A stretch of 64,000 nt of DNA from Planococcus sp. MER TA 32b (GCA_023715185.1 JAMCAN010000001.1:682001-746000); one strand, 5' to 3'. Counted from the first letter of the stretch, positions 8,051 to 16,728 are shown. Numbers and translations: made by a program. The notes: generated by a model from the sequence alone, not told the origin.

Positions 8051-9708
8051 ATGCAGTTGAAAAAGTCCAGCACGCTATTAAATTGGCGATAGCGGAAGCG
8101 GTGGAAAAAGCGAAATTGACGACAGAAGCGGTGGATGTCCACCTCGAAGCGCCAAAAGATAAAGCTAACGGCGATTACGCGACGAATATCGCGATGCAAT
8201 TGACGCGCATCGCACGTAAAGCGCCGAAAGTGATTGCGGAAGCGATTGTTTCGAACATCGACAAAGAATCTGCAAATATCGAGAAGATCGAAATCGCGGG
8301 TCCTGGATTCATCAATATTACGATCAAAAAAGACTATCTTCTGGATGTTGTGAAAACGGTTCTGGATCAACAGGAAAATTACGGCCGCACCAATTCAGGC
8401 GCCGGCGAAAAAATCCAGGTCGAGTTCGTATCCGCGAACCCTACTGGAGACCTTCACCTCGGCCACGCACGCGGTTCGTCAGTCGGCGATTCACTCTGCA
8501 ACGTACTGGACTTTGCAGGCTATGATGTATCCCGTGAATACTATATCAATGACGCCGGCAATCAAATCAATAACCTGGCGCTGTCCATTGAAGGACGTTA
8601 CTTCGAGGAACTGGGCAAAGGCGACAGTATGCCGGAAGACGGCTATCGCGGCCAGGATATCATCGACATCGCCAAAGGCCTCGTTGCTGAACACGGCGAT
8701 AAATTCCTGAATATGACGCATGAAGAGCGTTACGCTGAATTCCGCAGGCATGGACTTGAAGTGGAGCTCGCGAAACTTCAGAAAGATTTGGCTGATTTCC
8801 GCGTCGAGTTCGACGTCTGGTTCTCGGAAACTTCACTCTATGAAAATGGCAAGATCGACTTAGCGCTGCAAAAACTGCGCGACAACGGCCACATCTATGA
8901 AGAAGGCGGCGCAACCTGGTTCCGTTCGACGACTTTCGGCGACGACAAAGACCGCGTGCTGATCAAGAATGATGGATCGTACACGTACCTCATGCCGGAT
9001 ATCGCTTACCACGAAGACAAGATTTCACGTGGCTTCGGCAAATTGATCAATATTTGGGGAGCGGACCATCACGGTTATATTCCGCGGATGAAGGCGGCGA
9101 TCGAAGCGCTTGGCTATGACCGCGAAACGCTTGAAGTGAGCATCATCCAAATGGTGCAATTGTACAAAGACGGCGAGAAGATGAAGATGAGCAAGCGTAC
9201 CGGTAAAGCGGTAACGATGCGCGAATTGGTCGAACTTGTCGGTTTGGACGCTGTACGTTATTTCTTCGCGATGCGTTCAGGCGATTCGCATATGGACTTC
9301 GATTTGGATCTTGCAGTTTCGCAGTCCAATGAAAACCCTGTCTACTATGCGCAATACGGCCATGCCCGCATTTCATCAATTTTGCGCCAGGCTGAAGAAC
9401 AGGGCTATACGCCTTCAACCGACAATCTGGATTTATTGGCGGATGAAAAGGAAATTGATGTTCTGAAGAAAATCGGTGATTTCCCGCAAGTGATCGCGGA
9501 CGCTGCGAAACAGCGCGCGCCTCACCGTGTGACGACTTACATCCAGGAATTGGCGTCACAATTCCACAGTTTCTATAACGCCAATAAAGTGCTCGATACA
9601 TCATATGAAGAAATGACCCGCGCACGTCTTGCGTTGATTACAGCAGTTAAAACGACGCTTGCAAATGCATTGAAAACAGTCGGTGTATCTGCACCGGAAA
9701 AAATGTAA
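8047..9708 (+). CDS. argS: Arginine--tRNA ligase
   Basis: Class I aminoacyl-tRNA synthetase charging tRNA-Arg, 553 residues, the usual Bacillus length. An N-terminal Add-1 domain (residues 1-110) is followed by the catalytic Rossmann fold with the HIGH motif as HLGH in [14 protein letters not shown] (about residue 137). The KMSKS counterpart is KMSKR (about 380). The DALR anticodon-binding domain is C-terminal (from about 430). The start overlaps the ywiB stop. There is no terminator right behind it; the next element is the cobalamin riboswitch. Confidence 0.97.
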   Translation: MNAVEKVQHAIKLAIAEAVEKAKLTTEAVDVHLEAPKDKANGDYATNIAMQLTRIARKAPKVIAEAIVSNIDKESANIEKIEIAGPGFINITIKKDYLLDVVKTVLDQQENYGRTNSGAGEKIQVEFVSANPTGDLHLGHARGSSVGDSLCNVLDFAGYDVSREYYINDAGNQINNLALSIEGRYFEELGKGDSMPEDGYRGQDIIDIAKGLVAEHGDKFLNMTHEERYAEFRRHGLEVELAKLQKDLADFRVEFDVWFSETSLYENGKIDLALQKLRDNGHIYEEGGATWFRSTTFGDDKDRVLIKNDGSYTYLMPDIAYHEDKISRGFGKLINIWGADHHGYIPRMKAAIEALGYDRETLEVSIIQMVQLYKDGEKMKMSKRTGKAVTMRELVELVGLDAVRYFFAMRSGDSHMDFDLDLAVSQSNENPVYYAQYGHARISSILRQAEEQGYTPSTDNLDLLADEKEIDVLKKIGDFPQVIADAAKQRAPHRVTTYIQELASQFHSFYNANKVLDTSYEEMTRARLALITAVKTTLANALKTVGVSAPEKM

Positions 9709-9765
9709 GCGACAATTCACGGAATTTCTGTATAATGAAGTGGAAAGTAAATTTAATATCAATCA

Positions 9766-9927
9766 TAAAGGTGCTTATGTCTAAGAACATGAGTTAAAAG
9801 GGAAGCCGGTTCGATTCCGGCGCGGTCCCGCCACTGTAAGTGTGAGCTATCTGTAAAATGCCACTGGAACATGATTCCGGGAAGGTGCAGAATGCGATGA
9901 TCATGAGCCAGGAGACCTGCCTTTATG
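9766..9927 (+). promoter_or_regulatory. Cobalamin (adenosylcobalamin) riboswitch
   Basis: The conserved landmarks of the B12 aptamer appear in order: GGTGCTTATG, AAAAGGGAAGCCGGTTCGATTCCGGCGCGGTCCCGCCACTGTAA in the core (about 9817-9840), GCCACTGG, CCGGGAAGG, and the B12 box GCCAGGAGACCTGCC (9907-9921). An extended TATAAT-type -10 lies at 9731-9736. It should repress the downstream btuF-btuC-btuD operon when corrinoid is plentiful. Confidence 0.95.
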
Positions 9928-9987
9928 AAACACCCATAAGCTTGCGAGGACAGGCTGGATGCGCATGTCTTTTTATGGCGTCCTTTC

Positions 9988-10019
9988 AGACCTCCCGCAG
10001 TTTTTTTGTGGGAGGTCTA
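9988..10019 (+). terminator. Hairpin of the riboswitch expression platform
   Basis: Twelve-pair stem AGACCTCCCGCA / TGTGGGAGGTCT about 60 bases behind the aptamer. The U-tract lies in the loop and only ATTTATG follows, so it is a weak-looking terminator. It is the best candidate for the expression platform. Confidence 0.55.
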
Positions 10020-10025
10020 TTTATG

Positions 10026-10148
10026 TAGAAAAGCGGAAACGGCCGCTCAGCTCCGACAAGCGTAAGACGCACTGGCGTAGCGGCATGTTTTCAGCCGCTT
10101 AGGCAGTGAGGCTTACAACTCGAGGAGTTGGCCGTTGGAGTCTGGACA
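10026..10148 (+). repeat. Family B repeat copy B2
   Basis: TAGAAAAGCGG to GGAGTCTGGACA. Helices ACGGCC/GGCCGT, CAGCTCC/GGAGTTG, GCGTAAG/CTTACA, CACTG/CAGTG, GCGGC/GCCGC differ in sequence from B1 but keep the pairing. Confidence 0.8.
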
Positions 10149-10151
10149 CTC

Positions 10152-10273
10152 GAAAAGCGACAGCGCCCGTTAAGCTCTGAAAGGCATAAGACGATCTGGC
10201 GAAGTGGCGTCTTTTCAGCCGCACAGCCAGAGTGGCTTATGACCCGAAGAGCTGGGCCGTTGGAGTCTGGACA
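10152..10273 (+). repeat. Family B repeat copy B3
   Basis: GAAAAGCGACAGCGCCCG to GGAGTCTGGACA, head to tail with B2 and B4 and flanked on both sides by ACTC or CTC. Helices AGCTCT/AGAGCT, CATAAG/CTTATG, CTGGC/GCCAG are intact. Confidence 0.8.
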
Positions 10274-10276
10274 CTC

Positions 10277-10303
10277 GAAAAGCGACAGCGCCCGTTTAGT
10301 TCG
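10277..10303 (+). repeat. Truncated family B repeat copy B4
   Basis: Only the head GAAAAGCGACAGCGCCCG and TTTAG are left; the rest is replaced by the 10311-10360 hairpin. Confidence 0.65.
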
Positions 10304-10310
10304 AAAAGCC

Positions 10311-10360
10311 GGTTCAGCCTCGAATCAGCGGTACCCCCTCCGCTGATTCGGTGCTGAACC
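10311..10360 (+). other. Large hairpin in the btuF leader
   Basis: GGTTCAGC-CT-CGAATCAGCGG pairs with CCGCTGATTCG-GT-GCTGAACC around an 8-base loop, giving 19 pairs. It ends 16 bases before the btuF ribosome-binding site. There is no U-tract, so it is not a normal terminator; it may be an mRNA stabiliser or processing site. Confidence 0.7.
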
Positions 10361-10388
10361 GCAAACAAACACATTGGAGGAAAACAAC

Positions 10389-11366
10389 ATGAAGAAATTT
10401 TGGAAATTCGGTATGAGTGCAGGAATCGCAGCAATGCTGCTCGCAGGATGCGGCGGAGAAGACGCGGCGAATGAAGAACAGGAAATCGAAACACCGGCTG
10501 AACCGCCTGAGGAAGTCGCGGAAGCGGATTTCCCTGTGACATTGGTGGATGCGCTTGGTGAAGAAGTAGTAATCGAAGAAGAGCCGCAGACGATTGTGTC
10601 CATGGTCCCTTCGACAACGGAAATCTCTTATGAACTGGGTCTCGGAGATAAAATGGCCGGCTTGTCCGATTTCGATAATTATCCGGAAGAGACGGCTGAC
10701 GTAGAAAAAATCGGCGGACAGGAGTTCAATGTCGAGAAAGTCATCAGCCTTGAACCGGATCTGGTGATTTCACATGAATCCGGGATCAGTACATGGGAAG
10801 AGGGCCTTCAGCAATTGCGCGACGCCGGGCTCACTGTATATGTCGTCAATAACGAAACAAGTTTTGAAGAAGTGTATGATTCCATCACGATAATCGGCCA
10901 GGCGACTGGAGCGACAGAAGAAGCGAATGCGCTGGTTCAAGAAATGCAGGTTCAGGTGGATGAAATCACTGAACAGGCTCAGGGGATTGAAGAGCCGAAA
11001 ACCGTTTTTGTTGAAGTGGGAAGCGAACCCGACATTTATACGACCGGCAGCGGCACTTTCATCGATGAAATGCTGACGATGATCAACGCTGAAAATATGG
11101 CAGGCGATCAGGAAGGCTGGGCCAGCATGGATCCGGAAGCGATTGTTGAAGGAAACCCGGACGTGATTGTCACAACTGAAGGTGCTTATAAGCCGGATGC
11201 CGTGCAGCAGATCAAAGAGCGCAGCGGTTTTGCGGATGTCACTGCTGTACAGGAAGATGCTGTCTACAATCTCGACTCTGATGCCGTAACGCGTTCAGGC
11301 CCGCGTTTGACTACGGGATTGCTTGAATTGGCGCAGGCTGTTTACCCAGAGGTATTCAGTGAGTAA
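10389..11366 (+). CDS. btuF: Corrinoid ABC transporter substrate-binding lipoprotein
   Basis: Extracytoplasmic lipoprotein of 325 residues that binds cobalamin or cobinamide and delivers it to the BtuCD-type transporter. The N-terminal signal ends in the lipobox MLLAGC (Cys at about residue 21). An acidic, Glu/Pro-rich linker follows, then a Peripla_BP_2 (helical-backbone) domain with IVSMVPSTTEISYELGLGDKMAGL and LEPDLVISHESG. The start at 10389 is chosen because GGAGG lies just before it and the signal peptide begins MKKFWKF. The last codons overlap the btuC start. The riboswitch upstream fixes the substrate class as corrinoid. Confidence 0.9.
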   Translation: MKKFWKFGMSAGIAAMLLAGCGGEDAANEEQEIETPAEPPEEVAEADFPVTLVDALGEEVVIEEEPQTIVSMVPSTTEISYELGLGDKMAGLSDFDNYPEETADVEKIGGQEFNVEKVISLEPDLVISHESGISTWEEGLQQLRDAGLTVYVVNNETSFEEVYDSITIIGQATGATEEANALVQEMQVQVDEITEQAQGIEEPKTVFVEVGSEPDIYTTGSGTFIDEMLTMINAENMAGDQEGWASMDPEAIVEGNPDVIVTTEGAYKPDAVQQIKERSGFADVTAVQEDAVYNLDSDAVTRSGPRLTTGLLELAQAVYPEVFSE

Positions 11367-12351
11367 AAACTGGGTAGCGTACATTGTTTCATTTCTTTTG
11401 CTGGGAACTGCAATAATGCTGGGGGTTACAGTGGGCACAGTGTCCATTTCCCCCGAAGTGTTATGGAATCCGGCGTCAGATGAAACAGCTGCCAATATCT
11501 TATGGAATATCCGCATGCCGAGAGTGGTCCTTGCGGGGCTTGTGGGAGCGGCGCTGGCGATTGCAGGCGCCGCCTTTCAGGGTCTATTGCGGAATCCGCT
11601 GGCAGATCCATATACATTAGGGGTTTCTTCCGGAGCCTCAGTTGGCGCGGTAATGACTTTGTTTTTCGGAATCTCGGTTCCATTTCTCGGCAGTTTCACT
11701 TTGCCGGTCATGAGTATGGCCGGCGCATTGGTGACGATGCTGGCGGTCATCGGCTTCGCGAAATTGGTGGACCGTTCGATGAAAATGGAGACAGTCATTT
11801 TGACAGGAATTATCTTCAGTTCCTTTCTGGGGTCCATCATTTCTTTGATGATCGCTTTGACTGGGGAAGAGCTTCGCCAGATCATCGGCTGGCTTCTCGG
11901 AAGCGTTTCGATGCGCGGCTGGCCGTATGTGCAGATGGCGCTGCCTTTCATATTGATCGGTTCATTTCTGTTATGGCTGAATCGCCGCGAATTAAATGCC
12001 ATGCTGTTTGGCGAGGACCGGGCAAGGCATCTGGGAGTCGATGTGCGGAAGCGGAAAATGGTTATCCTGATCGGGGGATCGGTTTTGACTGGCGCCGCGG
12101 TTGCGGTTTCCGGAACAATCGGATTTGTCGGTTTGGTGGTTCCGCATATCACGCGTATGCTGTGGGGGGCGGACCATCGGCATCTGCTGTCGCTGTCGTT
12201 CATCAACGGCGCATCCTTATTGATCATCTGTGATTTAGTATCACGGACCATCATTTCCCCGACTGAATTGCCGATTGGGGTCATCACCGCATTTATCGGC
12301 GCACCGGTATTTGCATTCATCTTCTTCCGGCAGCGAAAAGGGGTGGCGTGA
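11359..12351 (+). CDS. btuC: Corrinoid ABC transporter permease
   Basis: FecCD-family membrane permease, 330 residues, about ten transmembrane segments. Family signatures are RMPRVVLAGLVGAALAIAGA (about residue 50), GLLRNPLADPYTLGVSSGAS (about 76), and GFVGLVVPHITRMLWG with DHRHLL towards the C-terminus. The start is taken as GTG at 11359 (VSKNWVAYIV), which overlaps the btuF stop. Starting earlier would run far into btuF. It should work with btuF and the ATPase encoded one base downstream. Confidence 0.9.
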   Translation: MSKNWVAYIVSFLLLGTAIMLGVTVGTVSISPEVLWNPASDETAANILWNIRMPRVVLAGLVGAALAIAGAAFQGLLRNPLADPYTLGVSSGASVGAVMTLFFGISVPFLGSFTLPVMSMAGALVTMLAVIGFAKLVDRSMKMETVILTGIIFSSFLGSIISLMIALTGEELRQIIGWLLGSVSMRGWPYVQMALPFILIGSFLLWLNRRELNAMLFGEDRARHLGVDVRKRKMVILIGGSVLTGAAVAVSGTIGFVGLVVPHITRMLWGADHRHLLSLSFINGASLLIICDLVSRTIISPTELPIGVITAFIGAPVFAFIFFRQRKGVA

Positions 12352-12352
12352 A

Positions 12353-13819
12353 ATGTTGAAAGTGAATCGCCTGAGCGGCGGCTATGGTGAAAAAAATATA
12401 GTGTCTGATGTTAATTTTACTGTCAAAGAGGGCAAGATGCTGGGTATTTTAGGCCCGAACGGCAGCGGCAAATCCACATTGATGAAATTAATGAGCGGAA
12501 TCCTGGAAGCGACTTCCGGATCCGTCGTGATAGATGGCAAAGATTTAAAGGATTACGCTGCGAAAGAGTTGGCGAAGAAAATGGCTGTCCTCCCTCAGCT
12601 TCATGCACATGCGTTTTCCCACAGTGTTCGTGAAACTGTTTCGCTGGGAAGGTATCCTCATCAGCGCGGCTGGTTTTCATCGTGGTCAAAGGAAGATGAA
12701 GAAGCGGTGGCGGGAGCGATGGAATTGATGGATATAGGGCGCTACGAGCATACACCGATCGACCAAATGTCGGGCGGCGAGCAGCAGCGTGTCTTTGTTG
12801 CCCAGGCACTGGCTCAAAATGCATCGATCCTCCTGTTGGATGAACCGACAAACCACCTGGACATCAACCATCAAAAAGAATTGCTCGATACCATCAAGCG
12901 GCAGGCTATCGAGAAGAATCTGACGGTCATCTCCATATTCCATGACATCAATCTGGCTTCGATGTATTGCGATTCACTTTTGCTGCTTGAACAAGGGCGA
13001 GTAGCGGCTATCGGCGAACCGCATGAAGTGGTGAAAGAAAAGGGAATCAAAAAGGTATACGGGACCAGGATTTCGACGCACCCGCATCCGGAGCTGCCAA
13101 AACCTCAGATTACTTTGATGCCGGGCATCAAGCGGCAAGTGAAGAATCAGCAAGTCCGTAAAGAAGACTTCACGATTTCCAGGGAAATGGTGTTGTACAG
13201 AAGTGAAATTCCATTGAAGACTGTCTCTTCTGCAGTCATCAACGCCGGGTCGGGGTGGTTTACCACATTCATGAACCGGCGTGTCGATGAAAATTATGAA
13301 GTTGATGATACAGTGGCGGAGTTGACCGGTTTTATTGAAGAGAGAGGTTTTAAGCCTACTGATACTGTGGCGATGATGACCGCAGTCGACGTCGGACAAG
13401 TGGTGCTCGGATCGTGTGGCTTTGAAGGCGGATCGATTGTTGTGGCAGTAACCGCCGGAGCGGGAAATGGGACGGACGTTTCGCTCACGCATAAGAAGGA
13501 ACGGATAAAAAAGGTCGGCACCGTCAATACGTGGATTTTCGTCAACGGCATATTGGCTGAGGAAGCGTTTCTTCAGGCGATGATGACAGCGACGGAAGCG
13601 AAAGCGAAAGCTTTTCAAGAGGAAAAAGTGCTCGACCCGTTCACTGGCACGATTGCCACCGGTACACCGACGGACAGTGTGCTGGTCAGTTCAACACAGC
13701 AGGGAAATGAATTTCAGTACGCCGGCCCGATATCCGAACTCGGCCGTCATATCGGCAAAACTGTTTTCGAAGCGACGACAGAAGCCATCCGCCGCTATCG
13801 CAGCCAGGCACCGCATTGA
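12353..13819 (+). CDS. Fusion of corrinoid ABC ATPase (BtuD) and adenosylcobinamide amidohydrolase (CbiZ)
   Basis: A 488-residue two-domain cytoplasmic protein. Residues 1 to about 255 are an ABC ATPase: Walker A GPNGSGKST (about 38), Q-loop in VLPQLHAHAF, signature MSGGEQQRVFVAQAL (about 140), Walker B LLLDEPTNHLD. From about 280 the sequence is CbiZ-like (GSGWFTTFMNRRVDENYEVDD, AVTAGAGNGTDVS). CbiZ cleaves the nucleotide-loop amide of imported corrinoids to give cobyric acid, so foreign corrinoids can be rebuilt. The domains are joined without a frameshift. The start at 12353 follows AAGGGGTGG. Its stop lies inside the terminator stem at 13808-13833. Similar BtuD-CbiZ fusions are known in other Bacillaceae. 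Confidence 0.88.
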   Translation: MLKVNRLSGGYGEKNIVSDVNFTVKEGKMLGILGPNGSGKSTLMKLMSGILEATSGSVVIDGKDLKDYAAKELAKKMAVLPQLHAHAFSHSVRETVSLGRYPHQRGWFSSWSKEDEEAVAGAMELMDIGRYEHTPIDQMSGGEQQRVFVAQALAQNASILLLDEPTNHLDINHQKELLDTIKRQAIEKNLTVISIFHDINLASMYCDSLLLLEQGRVAAIGEPHEVVKEKGIKKVYGTRISTHPHPELPKPQITLMPGIKRQVKNQQVRKEDFTISREMVLYRSEIPLKTVSSAVINAGSGWFTTFMNRRVDENYEVDDTVAELTGFIEERGFKPTDTVAMMTAVDVGQVVLGSCGFEGGSIVVAVTAGAGNGTDVSLTHKKERIKKVGTVNTWIFVNGILAEEAFLQAMMTATEAKAKAFQEEKVLDPFTGTIATGTPTDSVLVSSTQQGNEFQYAGPISELGRHIGKTVFEATTEAIRRYRSQAPH

Positions 13820-13833
13820 GCGGTGCTTTTTTT
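13808..13833 (+). terminator. Intrinsic terminator of the btu operon
   Basis: GCACCGC-ATTGA-GCGGTGC followed by TTTTTTT; the coding sequence stop codon sits in the loop. Confidence 0.88.
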
Positions 13834-13906
13834 GTTATTTTTAAGAATGGGGCTGCGGAAAAAGCGATAAACTATAAAATAGATGAAAACCCTTTCAATA
13901 GAACTA

Positions 13907-13936
13907 TTGACTGAATGCTCATTCATATTTTAATAT
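13907..13936 (+). promoter_or_regulatory. fadF promoter with FadR-type operator
   Basis: TTGACT (13907-13912) and TAATAT (13931-13936), 18 bases apart. The spacer holds the palindrome TGAATGCTCATTCA (13912-13925), which fits the B. subtilis FadR (TetR family) box TGAATGA...TCATTCA. Binding there would block RNA polymerase until long-chain acyl-CoA releases the repressor. Confidence 0.75.
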
Positions 13937-14019
13937 AGAACTAAGCATCGACAATCGATGGGAGTTCACGTAAACTTTGAATAAGGATTTTTTGGAATAT
14001 ATTTTAAGGGGGAATATCA

Positions 14020-16164
14020 ATGGAGCCATTGCTCATTGCTAACTGGATTTTGTTCCTGGCTGTGACGCTATACGCGGTTTATCTATTCGTTTATTTGCTG
14101 AAGTCACGCTATGACTACATCCAATTGGGGAAAAAAGTGGAGTTTGAGGACAATTTCAACGAACGTGTCCGCAAAGTCATGGTCAACGTATTTGGTCAAA
14201 AGAAATTATTGAAGGATAAGAAAAGTGGAGCAATTCACGTCATGTTCTTCTACGGATTCCTATTAGTTCAGGCAAGTGCTATCGATTTTATTATCAAAGG
14301 CTTATCGCCAGGATCACATTTACCATTAGGCCCGCTATACCCAGCATTTACGTTTTTCCAGGAGATTGTGACTTTGACAATTCTGGTTGCCGTCGTGTGG
14401 GCGTTCTACAGACGTTATATTGAAAAATTGGTTCGCTTGAAACGCGGTTGGAAATCCGGTCTTGTGCTGATTTTCATCGGCGGTTTGATGGTTACAGTCC
14501 TAGTCGGCAATGGCGCCGGAATGGTTTGGCAAGATCACCCGACAGCTTGGACCGAGCCTGTAGCATCTGTATTCGCTATGGTTTTCGCAGGCCTTCCTGA
14601 AACAGCTGCTGCAACGATCTTCTATATTATGTGGTGGGCACATCTATTGTTCCTGCTAACATTCCTTGTTTATGTACCACAATCAAAACATGCTCACTTG
14701 ATCTTCGGACCAGTCAACACCTGGTTCCACCGCGTTGATCACGTCGGCCGCTTGAAGCCGATCAACTTTGAAGAGATGGAAGAAGCGGATGAAGATGATC
14801 CTGACGCCATGCCTTCATTCGGTGTCGGAAAGATCACAGACTTCAACCAGGGGCAGATGATCGACTTCTACGCATGTGTGGAATGTGGTCGATGCACCAA
14901 TATGTGTCCAGCAACAGGTACAGGGAAAATGCTGTCGCCGATGGACCTGATTACAAAACTTCGTGATAATTTGACGAACACGGGTGCAGTGATGACCCAG
15001 AAAAAACCTTGGGTGCCGGCAATGGCATTCGGCAACACACAAGGGAACCAGCTGGCAATGGCTGCTGGCGCTGAAGGCGTAAGCATCGATGATCTTTACA
15101 GCCCAAGCCTTATCGGAGACGTTATCACAGAAGAAGAAATTTGGGCATGTACGACTTGCCGTAACTGTGAAGACCAATGTCCGGTAATGAACGAGCACGT
15201 CGATAAAATCATCGACCTTCGCCGTTACCTTGTCATGACTGAAGGGAAAATGGATAAAGATGCTCAGCGCGCGATGACAAACATCGAGAAGCAGGGTAAT
15301 CCATGGGGCCTTAACCGCAAAGATAAAGAAAACTGGAGAGATGCGCGTGAAGACGTTCATATCCCGACTGTCAAAGAAATGAACAAAGCCGGCGAAGAAT
15401 TCGAATTCCTGTTCTGGGTCGGTTCAATGGGTTCATTCGACAGCCGCTCTCAAAAAATCGCTTTGTCATTTGCCCGTCTGATGAACGAAGCGGGTGTGAA
15501 ATTCGCAATTCTCGGCAATAAAGAAAAGAACTCCGGAGATACACCGCGTCGCCTCGGCAACGAATTCCTGTTCCAGGAACTTGCGACAGCGAACATCAAA
15601 GAGTTCGAAAAAGCGGATATCAAGAAAATCGTTACGATTGATCCGCACGCATACAATATCTTCAAAAACGAGTATCCTGATTTCGGCTTCCAGGCTGAAG
15701 TCTATCACCATACCGAAATGCTGTTTGAACTATTGCAGCAAGGCAAGCTGAAACCGCAATACCCGGTACATGAAAAAATCACGTTCCATGATTCCTGCTA
15801 CCTCGGGCGCTACAACGATGTCTACGACGCACCGCGTGAGATTCTCAAATCGATCGAAGGCGTCGAATTGGTTGAAATGGTCCGTAACCGCCAGGATGGA
15901 ATGTGCTGTGGCGCCGGCGGCGGATTGATGTGGATGGAAGAAGATGCCGGACACCGCGTCAACGTTGCCCGCACCGAACAGGCACTCGAAGTGAATCCTA
16001 CAATGATTTCTTCCGGCTGTCCGTACTGCCTGACAATGCTGTCAGACGGAACGAAAGCGAAAGAAGTTGAAGAAACAGTAGGCACTTATGACTTGTCCGA
16101 GCTTCTTGAAATGTCGATCTTCGGCAACGAAACACCGATGCCGGAAGAGACTCTTGTTCAATAA
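14020..16164 (+). CDS. fadF: Iron-sulfur heterodisulfide reductase-related protein of beta-oxidation
   Basis: Membrane-bound iron-sulfur protein of 714 residues, thought to pass electrons from acyl-CoA dehydrogenase/ETF to the quinone pool. The N-terminal 230 residues hold about five or six transmembrane helices (nitrate-reductase gamma-like haem domain). Two 4Fe-4S motifs follow, CVECGRCTNMCP (about 287) and CTTCRNCEDQCP (about 377). Two cysteine-rich CCG-type domains come next, with HDSCYLGR, GMCCGAGGG and SSGCPYCLTML. In B. subtilis it heads fadF-acdA-rpoE. Here it is followed by a C repeat and terminator, and acdA lies 3.8 kb away. Confidence 0.9.
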   Translation: MEPLLIANWILFLAVTLYAVYLFVYLLKSRYDYIQLGKKVEFEDNFNERVRKVMVNVFGQKKLLKDKKSGAIHVMFFYGFLLVQASAIDFIIKGLSPGSHLPLGPLYPAFTFFQEIVTLTILVAVVWAFYRRYIEKLVRLKRGWKSGLVLIFIGGLMVTVLVGNGAGMVWQDHPTAWTEPVASVFAMVFAGLPETAAATIFYIMWWAHLLFLLTFLVYVPQSKHAHLIFGPVNTWFHRVDHVGRLKPINFEEMEEADEDDPDAMPSFGVGKITDFNQGQMIDFYACVECGRCTNMCPATGTGKMLSPMDLITKLRDNLTNTGAVMTQKKPWVPAMAFGNTQGNQLAMAAGAEGVSIDDLYSPSLIGDVITEEEIWACTTCRNCEDQCPVMNEHVDKIIDLRRYLVMTEGKMDKDAQRAMTNIEKQGNPWGLNRKDKENWRDAREDVHIPTVKEMNKAGEEFEFLFWVGSMGSFDSRSQKIALSFARLMNEAGVKFAILGNKEKNSGDTPRRLGNEFLFQELATANIKEFEKADIKKIVTIDPHAYNIFKNEYPDFGFQAEVYHHTEMLFELLQQGKLKPQYPVHEKITFHDSCYLGRYNDVYDAPREILKSIEGVELVEMVRNRQDGMCCGAGGGLMWMEEDAGHRVNVARTEQALEVNPTMISSGCPYCLTMLSDGTKAKEVEETVGTYDLSELLEMSIFGNETPMPEETLVQ

Positions 16165-16300
16165 AGAGAAACTTCATTCAGCGGAGTCCATTTTTACGCT
16201 GAATGTTAGTTGATCCATTCGGGTTTTTAGGGTCAGTTGAGCTCACGCTTGGCAAAGTGGGAGCCTTACTAACCATTAAAACGGGATAAACATTGCTAAA
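16165..16300 (+). repeat. Family C repeat copy C1
   Basis: Begins AGAGAAACTTCATTCAGCGG directly on the fadF TAA stop. Hairpin ATTCAGCG/CGCTGAAT, then TTAGTTGATCCATTCGGGTTTTTAG, and a second long stem closed by GGTCAGT and ACTAACC. The end is ACGGGATAA. Confidence 0.7.
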
Positions 16301-16334
16301 AGTGGGATAATTCTATAATATGAGAGTTAAGAAG

Positions 16335-16360
16335 AGGGAGTGTAAACGCTCCCTTTTTTC
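16335..16360 (+). terminator. Intrinsic terminator downstream of fadF
   Basis: AGGGAG-TGTAAACG-CTCCCT followed by TTTTT. Confidence 0.75.
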
Positions 16361-16390
16361 ACGAGAACTTGCCGAGCGAGCGTTCAGTCA

Positions 16391-16465
16391 ACATTTTGGG
16401 CGAACTGCATTCGCCCGAAATGTTTGCGACGAAGCAACGGAGCGTAGCGCAGTGATGCAGGAGCA
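16391..16465 (+). repeat. Stand-alone module M copy (M4)
   Basis: Fourteen-base stem ACATTTTGGGCGAA / TTCGCCCGAAATGT (one mismatch) followed by TTTGCGACGAAGC, a short insert AACGGAGCGT, and GTGATGCAGGAGCA. No family A arms are evident. A very degenerate echo (GAAGCTAGTGAGG ... GATGCAGAGGCA, TTTTGCGATGAA) follows to about 16560. Confidence 0.65.
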
Positions 16466-16580
16466 AGTATTATGGGTCTCAAATTCTAGAAACGGTAACT
16501 CTCTGAAGCTAGTGAGGCGGAGCCGAACGATGCAGAGGCAATGTTTTGCGATGAACATAGCGTAATACCCTTTTTACAAA

Positions 16581-16660
16581 TTTTATCAGCGATTTTCAGA
16601 GGTTTATCAGCGATTCTGGTATTTATCGTCGATTTCCAACCGTTTATCGTCGATTCCGGA
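16581..16660 (+). repeat. Tandem array of four 20-bp units
   Basis: Units start at 16581, 16601, 16621 and 16641, each built as TTTATC(A/G)(G/T)CGATT plus a variable six to seven bases. The period is exactly 20. It lies 70 bases upstream of the mmgA translation start. Confidence 0.75.
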
Positions 16661-16693
16661 AAACAAGCAACGTCAAATATTTTTTTATTTCAA

Positions 16694-16709
16694 TTGAAAA
16701 CGTTTACAA
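16694..16709 (+). promoter_or_regulatory. cre site (CcpA operator) upstream of mmgA
   Basis: TTGAAAACGTTTACAA matches the catabolite-responsive element consensus WTGNNARCGNWWWCAW at every position, 20 bases before the mmgA ATG. It predicts glucose repression of the acyl-CoA degradation operon. Confidence 0.8.
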
Positions 16710-16728
16710 CACGGGAGGAGAATTTATC

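Noticed and set aside
10311-10360. Terminator in front of btuF
   Set aside because: The stem is strong, but GCAAACAAACAC follows in place of a U-tract; listed as a hairpin of unknown role.
11577-12320. 247-codon open frame on the minus strand
   Set aside because: It is antisense to btuC, whose families and motifs are clear; the frame has no ribosome-binding site and no recognisable domain.
12353-13819. Accidental gene fusion or missed stop between btuD and cbiZ
   Set aside because: The linker is continuous and without a start site; the same fusion exists in other Bacillaceae, so it is taken as real.
16581-16660. CRISPR array
   Set aside because: Units are only 20 bp, degenerate, without spacers, and no cas gene is near; the same holds for 25071 and 44701.
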